Shown here: in pieces, positions 50,557 to 60,006 of the stretch
How positions within the stretch are numbered: the stretch's first letter is position 1
Layout of the letters: the number at the start of each line of letters is the position of its first letter
NCBI GenBank assembly: GCA_013306675.1
Contig: JABLUY010000191.1
Span: 1-64,000 of the forward strand
Source: Thraustochytrium sp. TN22
Taxonomy: Eukaryota; Sar; Bigyra; Thraustochytrida; Thraustochytriidae
Direction: 5' to 3'
Length of the DNA: 64,000 bases
The notes under the pieces: generated by a model
Seen by the model: only the letters and a program-made list of their open reading frames with translations
Told to the model about the DNA's origin: nothing
The model's database searches: none
Translations under genes and position numbers: made by a program

Positions 50557-50788
50557 TGCAAAAGAATCTAAAGGCTCGGGTGCCGCGATTCGTTTCAAGG
50601 TCACACTCACTCGCTCACGACAGATTAAAGCCTTGGCGTCACCGCGATCGTCTCGGCATCGCCTCGGCGTCGCTCGCTCACTCACTCACTCACACTCACG
50701 CAGACGGTGGCGAAGCGACAACCCTCGCCCATTGCGGTGTGCGCACGGCCGATCAAACAATAGTCCACTACCAGAGCTGCGTTGCTGT

Positions 50789-51175
50789 TTACTGCTTAGC
50801 CCACTCCTCCATGGACTTCTCCCACTTCTCGAGGTTGCCGGGGACCTTGGACCACTCCTCGAAGCTCTCGTCCATGATGGACGGCACCTCGCCCGAGGCG
50901 TCGGCGGCCGGCGCGGCCTCGACCTTGGCCTCCTTCTTCTTCTTCTTGCTGCCGCCGCTGGTGGCCACCTTGTAGACGCCGTAGATCACCACCCAGGACG
51001 CCATGTTGGCCAGCACGATCTGGTAGTCCTCCGGCAGGTACTTGCGCACCACCGCCTCGGCGCCCTCGTACTCGACCTGCGCGTGGCCGCCCGCCATGCC
51101 GCGCGCGCCGCGCGCCGGCACCATCGCGCGCGCCGGCACCACGCCGCGCCGCGCCGCCGCACCCAGCGCCTGCAT
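50789..51175 (-). CDS. Small single-span membrane protein, probably mitochondrial
   Basis: 128 residues from the ATG at 51175. The Arg/Ala-rich start (MQALGAAARRGVVPARAMVP) resembles a mitochondrial presequence. It is followed by YLPEDYQIVLANMASWVVIY, whose second half begins a single membrane span ending before the Lys cluster SGGSKKKKKEAK, and an acidic C-terminal helix (FEEWSKVPGNLEKWEKSMEE). The frame continues upstream but becomes Pro/Arg-rich and crosses into the BolA gene, so the shorter start is better. I do not recognise the family. The layout fits a small inner-membrane accessory subunit (inference). Confidence 0.65.
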   Translation of the reverse strand: MQALGAAARRGVVPARAMVPARGARGMAGGHAQVEYEGAEAVVRKYLPEDYQIVLANMASWVVIYGVYKVATSGGSKKKKKEAKVEAAPAADASGEVPSIMDESFEEWSKVPGNLEKWEKSMEEWAKQ

Positions 51176-51596
51176 CCTCCCGTGCGCTCGCTCGACTCTC
51201 TCCTCCTCCTCTCTGCGGCGGAGTGATTTGATTGAGCTCTCTCTCTCGATCCTCGCCTCCGCCACCACGCAGCCGCCCTCCCCGCGTTCCCGGGCAGCGC
51301 GCCCACTGCCCCCTGCCTCTGCGCGCCCGCCCCTCCGACGCGCCGCGCGGGTCCCCTCTGGCCCGCGCGCCGCCCCCCGCGCGCCGCCCGCGCGCCGGCT
51401 GGGGGGGGCCGCGCTCCTCCCGCGCGGACGCGCCGCGCCCGCGCGGACCAGCGCGCCGCCGGCTGGGGGGGGCGCCAGCCCGGCCACCCAGCAGCGCCCT
51501 GTTTTGAACAGGAAATCAGGACAGAGCGGCCGCGCGCAGAGGCAGACGCGGAGGCGCCGGAGGGCGGGCGGCGGCGGCGCGGCGCGGCGCGGCGCG

Positions 51597-51627
<31 letters not shown>

Positions 51628-51629
51628 CG
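51176..51629. promoter_or_regulatory. Bidirectional promoter between membrane protein and BolA genes
   Basis: 454 bases of very GC-rich DNA between divergent ATGs. It has a CT run near 51236-51246 and a near-repeat of CCGGCTGGGGGGGGC at about 51396 and 51458. Both products are probably linked to mitochondria or iron-sulfur metabolism, so shared control would make sense (inference). Confidence 0.45.
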
Positions 51630-51902
51630 ATGGCGGCGGAGCGGGACACGCCGGAGTCGCTGGAGGCGATGGTGCGCGAGGCGCTGCCGCAGGTGGCGCA
51701 GGTGGAGATCGAGGACCTGTCGGACGGCTGCGGGGACAAGTTCAAAATCACCGTGGTGAGCGAGGCGTTTGAGGGCGTCAAGCTGCTCGAGCGCCACCGC
51801 ATGGTGCAGGAAGCCATCGAGAGCGCCATGGAGAGGATTCATGCGGTAGAGCTCAAGACCTACACGCCGGCGCAGTGGGAGAAGAAGGCGGGCGCCAGCT
51901 GA
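51630..51902 (+). CDS. BolA-family protein, BOLA2-like
   Basis: 90 residues, the normal size for a cytosolic BolA2. The fold-defining segments are present: VEIEDLSDGCGDKFKITVVS, FEGVKLLERHRMVQEAIES and IHAVELKTYTPAQW. The cysteine in DGCG and the histidine in ERHRMV are the ligands used by the family to hold a bridged [2Fe-2S] cluster with a monothiol glutaredoxin. No targeting peptide, so probably cytosolic or nuclear, where the Grx3-BolA2 pair supplies iron-sulfur clusters and reports iron status. The ATG at 51630 is the only one that gives the family length. Confidence 0.92.
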   Translation: MAAERDTPESLEAMVREALPQVAQVEIEDLSDGCGDKFKITVVSEAFEGVKLLERHRMVQEAIESAMERIHAVELKTYTPAQWEKKAGAS

Positions 51903-52399
51903 CTTGGGGACTTGGGCTGCGCGCTCGAGTCGGCCGGCCGACTCGTCTTCATGCATGAGCTGATCGCTCTCAGCCTGGCGAGCGAACTTTGACCACCGTT
52001 GTAGACAGTTGTGCCTTGCGTAGCGCCGGTTTGCCGGTGCACTTGGGGCATCTCATGACGTACAATTTCTTTCATCTTCATCTTTTTTCTTCTTCATCAA
52101 AGCGCCCGATGCACTTGAGGCATCAATGACATGGATGTCATCTGACGTACGGGTACGCTTGCTTTCATGATCTTCTTCTTCTTCTTCTTCTTCTTCTTCT
52201 TCTTTATCGAAGCGCCGGTTCGCCAGTGCACGTGAGGCATCTCATGACGTACACTTTCTTTCAAAGCTTCTTCTTCAAATCTTCTGACGTGTCTCAATGT
52301 GCTTGTGCATTGTTCTCGCTTACTCACAGTCCAAGCACTGTCAGGCTCTAAGAAAGGTTATCTTACAAAGTAGAACGGACGGCGTCATTATCACAAACA
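51903..52399. repeat. Three imperfect tandem copies of an 85-110-bp repeat with CTT tracts
   Basis: The phrase GCGCCGGTTTGCCGGTGCACTT...GGGGCATCTCATGACGTACA at about 52022-52065 recurs in altered form at about 52100-52155 and 52210-52250. Each copy is followed by TTTCTTTCAT and a CTT microsatellite. TGACGTA words (half-site of a CRE-like element) occur in each. No gene. Confidence 0.7.
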
Positions 52400-54092
52400 T
52401 TACAGGACGCCTGGTATCCTGGTCCGCGCGAGGTACTTTTGCGAGTACGGGCTCTGGTAGTTGCTCTTGTACGTGGAGTACTGCGTGCGGTTGGCCGCCT
52501 GCTTAAGGTGGCCGTACTTCTTGGGCGAGGCTTGCAGATTGCCACCACCGCCGCCGCCGCCGCCACCACCACCACCACCTGCGCGCTTGGCTGGGTGGTG
52601 CACGGGGCTACCAAGGATGGCGTTGTGCGCGGGCCCCATGCGCGCGCGTGCCTTTCCGGCTTTAAGCGGAGCCAGGTGCGAAGCCGGATTCGCTTGACGC
52701 TGGGCCCCGGCATGGCCCTGCACGCCCCCCCCCAGTGCCGTTGCTACCGCTGCTGCTGGCGTGATTGTTGCTGTTGCCGTGACCCCCATGCTGCACGAGC
52801 TGCGGGTACTTGGGCGAGGCCTCGGCGTGCATCGGGCCGTGAGCCCCCGCCTGGTGCTTGCGCGCCGCCTTGGCGTGCGCCAGCGCAGGCAACGCCGCGC
52901 CCTGGTGTCGCGCGTCCGCCACTGCGCGCAAGCCTCCTGCATCCAACCGCTGCTGCTGCTGCTGATGATGATGATGCTGCCGGTCGCGAAGCTGGGGAAG
53001 CTCGCGTTTGCCAGCGCGAGCCTTGCTTGCGCCGGCGCCGCCCCCAGCGCGGTGACGGCCCGGACCGCCAGCCTCGTCGGCACCTGCGTCGCCGCCGCCG
53101 CCGCCGCCAGGACCCGTGGGTGAGCCCTTGGCGGCCTTGGCGGCGCGCTCGCGCTTCTTGTCGGCGTGACGCAGCTCGCGGAAGTAAGGGTGCCGCAAGG
53201 CCTGGCGCGCCGACATACGGTCCTCCGGGTCGTACGCCAGCAGCTTCTCGATGAGGTCGACGCACTGCGCGTCCACGTGCGGAATCATCTGCGCAATGCC
53301 CGTGCCCTTCTTGCGCGCGAAGTTAAAGTCAATGTGCGTTGCGAATCGCTTGAACTTGCCCAGCACCTCATCGCCAGGAGTGCCGAGCACATTGTGGATA
53401 CGCTCAATCTGATCCAGCTCATTGGTGCCGGGAAAGAGCGGGAAGAGCGCGATAATCTCAAAGGCGATGCACCCGATCGCCCACAGGTCCATGCGGAAGG
53501 AATAGTACCCCGAGGTCAGCAGGCACTCGGGCGCGCGATACCAGCGCGTCGCAATGTACTCGGTGTACGGCTGCTTGGAGTAGATGCCCCTGCACGACCC
53601 AAAATCCGCCACCTTGACCACCAGATTGCTCCCGCTCGCCACCGGGTCGGCGGGCACGGCGCCGCCCCCCAGCACCTGCGGCGTCACCAATATGTTCTCC
53701 GGCTTGAGGTCGCGGTGGAAAATCGAGTTGCGGTGCATGCGGTCCACCGCGCGCAGCACCTGATACAGGATGCTTTTGACCTGCGCCTCGGGCAAAAAGT
53801 TCTTGCGCCCGCGGATCAGCTCGTACAGGTTCATCTGCATCAGCTCAAACACCAGCGCCAGCCGCCCGCTTGCCTCATCGAAGAGCACTTCGTGCAACTT
53901 GATGACGCCCGCGTCCGGCGACAGCCTCCGCAGCGCCTGGATCTCGCGCAACGAGTTCACTTGGTCCAGCGACTCGAACTTGTTGCGCATCACCTTGATG
54001 GCCACCTCGCGATTATTCGTCAGGCATTTCGCCCGGATCACCTCCGAGAAGGTGCCCTCGCCCTTCTTCGCCAGCAGCTTGTACCGATGCAT
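52400..54092 (-). CDS. MOK-type (RCK family) protein kinase, probable frame break at a G9 tract
   Basis: Starts at the ATG at 54092 (MHRYKLLAKKGEGTFSEVIR). The kinase domain covers residues 4-290: Gly loop GEGTFSEV, catalytic Lys in VAIKVMRNKF, HRDLKPENILV, then VADFGSCRGIYSKQPYTEYI with the TEY activation pair, ATRWYRAPECLLTSGYY, and FPLFPGTNELDQIERIHNVL. The GSCR after DF and the overall match place it with MOK/RAGE in the MAK-ICK-MOK group, which tunes ciliary transport. The kinase frame alone ends at 52662. The other frame, entered at a run of nine C on the plus strand (52724-52732), continues with SPKK and SPYSQKYLARTRIPGVL, like a real kinase tail, and ends at 52400. I take the longer product as native and the break as a homopolymer miscount. 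Confidence 0.85.
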
Positions 54093-54853
54093 GGCGCCGC
54101 GGGCGCTCGCGCCGCGGAAAGCGCTCCACCGCCGCCAGAACCCGGCGTCTGCTCGCCGCCCCCCTCGCCGCCCCGCTCGCGCGCCTCGCCTCGCCTCGCC
54201 CCGCCTCGCCTCGCCTCGCCTCGACCCGGCTTGCCTCGCCTCGCCTCGCCTCGCCTCGCCTCGCCTCGCTGCCGGCGCTGCCAGTGCAGGCTGCGTCCGC
54301 GCTCTTGCGCTGAGCGCGGACCGCGCCGCGCGGAGGCCGGCGCCCACCGCGCGAGGCGAGTCTGGCCGCGCCCACCGCCGCTGCGCGCGGCGCGGAGGTG
54401 GTGCCAGGCCCGCGCCCAGGAGCGCCCGCGCCGCCGCCTGGAACCCCGAACGGATTTTTGCCCTGCAGTGCTTTGTCCTCTTTGCCCTCAGTGACAGCTG
54501 AGTCGACTCACCAGAGGCGTGCGCGCCCGCGCCAAGCCGCGCGCGCAGCGGTGGCGGGCCGCAGGTGCTGCGGCACGCGATGCAGAGCGCGCCCGAGCGA
54601 TGGTCTGATTGCGATTGGCATGGACCATGACCGATCGATCGGCTTGGCAGCTCGCTGCGACGCCCTGCGACTCGACTTGGCACGTGCCCGAATCGGGGAC
54701 ACTGCTGCCGAGTGTGTATTGGTGGAGCTGAGCGGTCTCCGGAGTGACCGGAGGGACACGCGGCATCCGCGAACATAGGGTCAACACAGGCAACGCAGCC
54801 ACAGCCACAGCCAGCCACATCGCCACATCAGCCGACATGACTTGGAGGGCACA
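54093..54853. other. Intergenic region with CCTCG pentamer minisatellite
   Basis: Upstream of the MOK-type gene and downstream of the zinc transporter. A CCTCG pentamer array fills about 54183-54270 with one interruption (CGACCCGGCTTG). The rest is unremarkable, and no gene is supported. Confidence 0.6.
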
Positions 54854-55316
54854 TCAGGCGGGGGCTAGTTGCATGCTGTGAGAATGTGTGTGAGGATGGG
54901 CGTGAGCCGGGTGGTGACTGCACTCGCTGCCCTCCTGGCCAGGGGCCTGCGCGGGGCCAGCGGCGTGCGCAGCGGGGATGCGGTCCCGAGCGGCGGCGCC
55001 GGTGCCAATACCGAGGTAGCCGTGCGCGGAGAGCCGAGCGAAGAATTCGGTGGCAAGCACATAGACGCCGCCCCCAATGACGGCGGCCACGATGAGCGAG
55101 GAGACGGCATCTACGACGCCAGCGAACGGACTCGTGGTGCCCAGCGCGCGAATAAGGAGCGCCGTGAAAACCACAAAGAAGGAGTGCATGAAGTCGATGA
55201 AGATGTGGAAGACCGCAGATGCCATGTTGAGCGACGCGTGGTCCAGACCGCAGCACGAGTGGCTATGGCCGTGCGAGCACGGCTCCGCGCCGTGCCCATG
55301 CCCGTGCCCGTGCCCA

Positions 55317-55361
<45 letters not shown>

Positions 55362-56290
55362 CCGTGGCCAAGCCCATGTTCGTGCCCATGGCCGTGACCG
55401 CGGACGTGACCGCGGTCGTGATCGTGGTGGTCATGACCTTGATCATGACTACGGTCGTGCCCGTTGTGCCCGTGCCCGTGGTCGTGCGCATGCCCGTGAT
55501 GCGAGCACGGGTGGGCGCCGTGCGCATGCGTGTGGGCGCTGGCCCCGTCGGCAGTGATCAGGTTCTCGATGCTGGGACTTCGAGACAGCTCGTCCAAGCT
55601 CGGCAGCGAGCCGCTGGAGTGCGTCCGCAGCTCGCGATGGCCGTGTCGGCGATGCACGTGGCTGTAGGCGCCGTGGGCGCCCGCCTCCACGTCGCCGTCG
55701 CCCTCCTCGCCCTCGCGCTCATCATTGGAGGAAGGCGAGATCTTGTCCGCGAGCCCGTGCGCGTCGTGCGAGTGACCGTGCGAGTGCACGGAGATGCCGC
55801 CAAAGTACAGGGCCAGGCAGAAGAGGTGAAAGCAGCTGAGCACGACGCCAAAGGTGAGCATGGTGGTCGAGTTGACCTCGACGCGGTGGTCGTGCAGGTT
55901 GAAGATGCGGCGCAGGCTCTCGATGAAGACTGCCAGCATGGTCACGGTCAGCGTGAGCAGGCTGACGCCGGCGCCGATGAGGTTGGCGCGCTGCGAGCCC
56001 TCAGCCTCGCTCTTGCTCTCCGCCCACAGCGATATGCCGAAGCTGACAGAGTCCGCGAACATGTGCACGGACTCCTCCACGAGCAGGAGCGACTCCGACG
56101 CGACGCCGGCCAGCAGCTCCGCCACGCTGAAGACCAGCGTGAAGACGAACACGAAGGCGAGCAGCACCACGCCGCGCGACGGCGCGCGCCACGCGCCGCG
56201 CCGCACCAGCGCCGCGCCGCCGCCTTCCGCCTCAAGCGCGGCGGGCCCGGCGCCGCTCAGCGGCTCGAACGGCCCATCGTCGGCCCTCAT
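54854..56290 (-). CDS. Zinc transporter of the CDF/ZnT (SLC30) family with very long His loop
   Basis: 478 residues from the ATG at 56290; longer starts would overlap the divergent methyltransferase gene. Six membrane spans are visible. The metal site in span 2 is EESVHMFADSVSFGISLW (HxxxD, with Glu where many ZnTs have Asp two turns earlier). Span 5 has FHIFIDFMHSFFVVFTAL (HxxxD). Between spans 4 and 5 lies a roughly 170-residue loop with dozens of His-Gly, His-Asp and His-Glu pairs, coded by CAC-GAG and CAC-GGG repeats. Such loops bind zinc in the cytosol, and the layout is closest to ZnT5/7-type Golgi exporters. The short tail after span 6 is again His-rich (HPAHAHPHTHSHS). Confidence 0.88.
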
Positions 56291-56597
56291 CCCGGCGTCT
56301 GCTCCCCGCGGCTGCCGCAGGCCAGGCGGGCCGGCGCGCGGCTGGGCCGGGCGCGCGCCTCCCGCGCCGCGCCGCGCCGCGCCGCGCCCGCAGAGAACCG
56401 ACTGCGCTCGCGCGCCCGCGCGCGTCAGCGGCCACGGTTGTGCGAATGGTGACATGCACGCCAAGTGAGGTTGTTGGTCTTGCTTGCTTGCTTTCCTCCT
56501 CCAGAACGACTTGGTGAACGACGCGCCGGCGACGCGCGCGCGCGGTGCGGAGCAGAGCAGAGCAGCGCTCGGCGCGAGAGCCCGCGCGCGTGCCGAC
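56291..56597. promoter_or_regulatory. Bidirectional promoter of the zinc transporter and methyltransferase genes
   Basis: 307 bases between divergent ATGs. It contains CGCGC-rich blocks and a short TTGCTTGCTTGC run at about 56479-56492. No metal-responsive element consensus was obvious. Confidence 0.4.
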
Positions 56598-57299
56598 ATG
56601 GCGGCGTGGGCCGGCGCGCCGGACCCGGAGGCATGCGCGCTGCCGGACCTGAAGCACCTGCGGCGCGCGGACTTCGAGCACGTGTACGAGCCGTCGGATG
56701 ACACCTACCTGCTGGTGGACACGCTGCACGCGGAGAAGGCCTTTTTGGACGCGCTGCGGCCAGCGCTAGCGTGGGAGCTGGGCGCCGGCTCTGGATGCGT
56801 GTCCACGGCGCTCGTGGGCCTGCTCGCGACGCCGCCGGCGCTGCTCATGACGGACATCAACCCCGAGGCGGCGAGCGTCGCCCTGCGCACGGCGACGCAC
56901 AACGGGGTCCATCAGGCGGCGAGCGCAGTCGTGACGGATCTCGACGCGGCGCTGGCCGTGGACGCCAAGATTGACGTGCTCGTCTTCAACCCGCCATATG
57001 TTGTCACGCCATCGGAGGAGATCGAGGAGTCCCTCATTGCGCGCTCCTGGGCCGGTGGCGTCGACGGCCGCGAGGTGCTCGACCGCCTCCTGCCGCGCAT
57101 CCCGGCGCTCCTCTCTCCGTGCGGCGTCTTTTACGTCATTGCCATTCAGGAGAATAAGCCGGATGACATCTGCGAGCGCCTCCTGGCTGCCGGCATGGCC
57201 ACCGCCGAGGTCATCTCCAAGCGCCGGGCCAAGAACGAGCTGCTCATGGTCATCAAGGCCACCAAGGCGAGTCTCGACCAGGAGATGAGTTGCGCATGA
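56598..57299 (+). CDS. N6AMT1/Mtq2-type methyltransferase (HemK2)
   Basis: 233 residues from the ATG at 56598. The family start is present (VYEPSDDTYLLVDTL), followed by the SAM-binding WELGAGSGCVSTALVG, the acidic LLMTDINPEAASVALRT, and the catalytic NPPY in VLVFNPPYVVTPSEEIEE, which holds the amide of a glutamine substrate. The conserved SWAGGVDGREVLDRLLP follows. Length is typical. By family, with a Trm112 partner, it methylates the GGQ glutamine of release factor eRF1 (and in animals also histone H4). It acts in cytosol and nucleus. The partner is not in this window. Confidence 0.93.
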   Translation: MAAWAGAPDPEACALPDLKHLRRADFEHVYEPSDDTYLLVDTLHAEKAFLDALRPALAWELGAGSGCVSTALVGLLATPPALLMTDINPEAASVALRTATHNGVHQAASAVVTDLDAALAVDAKIDVLVFNPPYVVTPSEEIEESLIARSWAGGVDGREVLDRLLPRIPALLSPCGVFYVIAIQENKPDDICERLLAAGMATAEVISKRRAKNELLMVIKATKASLDQEMSCA

Positions 57300-57560
57300 A
57301 GGGGGCAGTGTAAAGGTCAGTTGGTTGCGCGCGAAGGCAGGCATTGGAGAGAGACTCCACCGCCAAGGCTTGCTTGGAGCAGGCTTTGCGCTCACAGTCA
57401 AAGAATTTGGGGATGCCTTTGGATGGATGTTGTCGTTGGGGGGCCTTTCCTCGTGATTTGGTGGCGCGCGGCTGTCGTGATGCCACGGCGGCTCGTCTTG
57501 CACGGGTGAGCCCTTTCGGACAGAACGAAGGCTGGCTAGCTAGGAATGCAGAGAAGGAAA

Positions 57561-57605
<45 letters not shown>

Positions 57606-57819
57606 TGAAAGAGAAAGGAACCGTGTCCAGCCACCCACGCGCTGAGCGCACTGCTCCTGCACGCGTGCCCGTGCCCCCAGACAAACGCCATGGACCTTGC
57701 GAAAGCAGCTCGCCATTGCTCGGACTCAAAATAGATTCTTATCTTAGTTTACAGCCTCGGCGGCGGTAGCAGCGCAAGCGACGCGCCCCTCCGTGCTCTT
57801 GACTTGATCGCCATCCTCA
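57300..57819. repeat. Convergent 3' region with GA microsatellite
   Basis: A perfect GA run of nearly 20 units lies at about 57562-57601, within a stretch separating convergent genes. No gene supported. Confidence 0.65.
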
Positions 57820-60006
57820 TCATCGGAGGTCCATGAAGGACAACTCAAGGTGGAGCTTGCCAACGAAAAAGTAGCCGCGCTCCCGGCGCGCACGGCCGAG
57901 CTCGTCGTCATCCTCCTCGACAAAGTAGGTGCTGTCGACCGACCCGGTTCTTGCGAGGACGTTGACCAGGTTCTCGACAGCGTCCTTCATCTTTTCGCGC
58001 AGATGCAGCTTGGTGATGCTGCGGCGACGACGGTGGTGCTTCTTCTTGGAACCGTACTTTTGGGATGACGAGGTGGCACCATCCTCGCCTAGGGCCCGCG
58101 TCAGGTCGTCCGCATCGCCCGAAGCATCGCCCGAAGCGTCCCGCTCGGCCTCGCTGGCATCAAATGTGCTGCTGTCCTCCCTCTCGCTGGGGCCGGAAGA
58201 GACCGGGGGCTGCGGGAGCGTGGGGGTCCCGGGCCCGTCCTTGGCCGCCAAGGTGTCGGCGTCGGCCGACCGGGAGGCGAAGCTGGCGTCCAGGTAGGCG
58301 TCGTCGCGGTCCGCCTCCTCGTGCTCATCCTCATGCGTGGCATCCATGGAGTTGGCTCGCACCACGGCTTCCGTGGAGCTGCCACGCGGCAGGAGCTGCC
58401 GCAGGCCGTGGCGGTCAATCGAGGCCTTGACTGACGCGCGGCTCTCCATCGGAGCCAGCAGGTGATCACCGTGGTCCGCGCTTGTGCAGTCCTCTGGGAT
58501 GCTGCTAGCCTGCTCCGATGCGGTCAACGCGGACGCCTCGCTGGCCTGGCCGTTACTGCGGCGGCGCGAGCGGCGCGAACGCCAAGACGCAAAGGCGTCC
58601 GACCCAAAGCCCTCGGCTCGCGCAGAAGAATTGCGTTCCGCCTCGTGCGCGCTGCGGTACATCATATCGCGCGCGCTGCTCGTGGACGCAAAGGAGTCCG
58701 AGGAGGTCTCCGCGGGCGGGCGGTACTCAAAGAGCTTGATGCAGACGGAGCGCATCGTCGGGGTGGCAGCGCTGGGCGCTGTCTCGTACGGATCTGTGGA
58801 CTTGAGCTGGTTGATGTCGACAAGCGCGGACCCGATGATGCGGTCCTTGCCGATCTTGTCGTGGTTCCACACCGACACCTCGAGCAGTGCAATGCCGTTC
58901 CACGACATGTTAAAGCGCACGTTCTCTTTGGGGCCTTCGTCCCACTCCGGATTAAGCGAGCGGCTTATCGAGCGCGTGCGCGCCTCGTGCGGTCCCAGGC
59001 GCACGACACAATACGGGTTCGTGTAAAATGCCGGTGCTGGCGGCAGCGGGATGGCGCCCGACATGGCGCTCAGGTGCTCGGCGCGCAGGACGCGCACCGA
59101 CACGATGCCCACGTACTCGATGCGGCCCTGGCCCAGCGAATGGTTGGCGCGCACAAGGCGCGCAGGACGCTCGTCCCAGGCGGCAGGCGGCTGCGGGCTG
59201 TCCTTGTCCGGGTGTGCCTCGCGCGTGAAGGCGCGGTCCTTGTACTTGGCGGTCACGTAATCGCGCAGGTAGGCACCCGGCGAAGACGGGCTGGGCTTGT
59301 ACCACTCGCGCGGCACGAAGTACTCGAGCTCCTCGTTGGCGCGCGCGTTGCCCACCGTGTCAAGCTTCTCGGTCCACTCTGCCTTCCAGTTGCCCAGGTC
59401 CAGCGTGATGGACTGCATGAAGGAAATGTGCGCCCCCAGCGACCGGTGCGCGCCCGCGCACTTGGCGCACAGAAACACGCCAAACGTTGTGCTGGCCCAT
59501 GTCGACGACGGTGCCGTGCAGTCGGCGCACTGCTCGTTCTCCGGTCTGCGCTGCAGTTTGAGGAGCAGCGCCTTGAGCGCCTGCTCCTGCGCGGCGCCCG
59601 CGTCGGCCGAGCCCGCCGCGCTCGTGCCGCCGCTCGCGGTACTCACCACGCTGTCGCTGCTGCTGCCCGTCCTCCCCTTGGCCGCCACGGGCGGCGCTGC
59701 TGGCAGCTGCTGCTCCTGCCGCTCCTGCTCGCCCTGCTCGTTCGACAGCTGCTGCTCCTGCTGCTCCTGCTGATCCTGCTGCTGCTCTTGTTGTTCCTGC
59801 CGCTGCAGGGCCTCCGTCGCCTGCGCCTCGTCCTGCGCCTCGTCCCTGTCCGCGTCGTGCGCGCTCAGCTCCTGCACGAGCAGCTTGCGGCCGGACGACG
59901 AGAGGTTGGCCGGCTGCAGCTCGTTCTTGGCATCGCCGCCCGCGCCGCCGCTCGCGCCGCTCGAGTCGCGCCGGTGCCGCGCGCCGCGCGACTTGCCCTG
60001 CCCCAT
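57820..60006 (-). CDS. ArfGAP with C2 domain, myristoylation-type N-terminus
   Basis: 728 residues. MGQGKSRG at the start fits an N-myristoylation signal. A disordered Gln/Glu-rich segment (residues 50-105) precedes the ArfGAP zinc finger near 155-200: CADC and CAKC supply the four cysteines, followed by the arginine-finger segment CAGAHRSLGAHISFMQS. A C2 domain occupies about 300-430 (VSVRVLRAEHLSAM, NPYCVVRLG, SRSLNPEWDEG, KIGKDRIIGSALVDI). The C-terminal 280 residues are Ser/Asp-rich and basic (KKHHRRRRSITKLHL). The order matches plant AGD11-13 proteins. It would stimulate GTP hydrolysis on Arf at membranes, targeted by lipid binding. Start choice is supported by the myristoyl motif. Confidence 0.9.
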   Translation of the reverse strand: MGQGKSRGARHRRDSSGASGGAGGDAKNELQPANLSSSGRKLLVQELSAHDADRDEAQDEAQATEALQRQEQQEQQQDQQEQQEQQLSNEQGEQERQEQQLPAAPPVAAKGRTGSSSDSVVSTASGGTSAAGSADAGAAQEQALKALLLKLQRRPENEQCADCTAPSSTWASTTFGVFLCAKCAGAHRSLGAHISFMQSITLDLGNWKAEWTEKLDTVGNARANEELEYFVPREWYKPSPSSPGAYLRDYVTAKYKDRAFTREAHPDKDSPQPPAAWDERPARLVRANHSLGQGRIEYVGIVSVRVLRAEHLSAMSGAIPLPPAPAFYTNPYCVVRLGPHEARTRSISRSLNPEWDEGPKENVRFNMSWNGIALLEVSVWNHDKIGKDRIIGSALVDINQLKSTDPYETAPSAATPTMRSVCIKLFEYRPPAETSSDSFASTSSARDMMYRSAHEAERNSSARAEGFGSDAFASWRSRRSRRRSNGQASEASALTASEQASSIPEDCTSADHGDHLLAPMESRASVKASIDRHGLRQLLPRGSSTEAVVRANSMDATHEDEHEEADRDDAYLDASFASRSADADTLAAKDGPGTPTLPQPPVSSGPSEREDSSTFDASEAERDASGDASGDADDLTRALGEDGATSSSQKYGSKKKHHRRRRSITKLHLREKMKDAVENLVNVLARTGSVDSTYFVEEDDDELGRARRERGYFFVGKLHLELSFMDLR

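Larger units (their letters stand above)
49988..50788. other. Convergent intergenic region with several direct repeats
   Basis: Contains GGCGCT-rich imperfect repeats (50050-50195), a GCTTGCGCTAAC dodecamer array (about 50226-50280), and a 40-odd-base direct repeat at about 50443-50486 and 50513-50556. No gene supported. Confidence 0.6.

Noticed and set aside
54093-54818. N-terminal extension of the kinase frame
   Set aside because: It passes through the CCTCG pentamer array and lacks conservation; the ATG at 54092 starts directly at the kinase domain as in the family.
56291-56704. Longer start for the zinc transporter
   Set aside because: It would overlap the divergent methyltransferase gene and adds only Arg/Ala-rich sequence.
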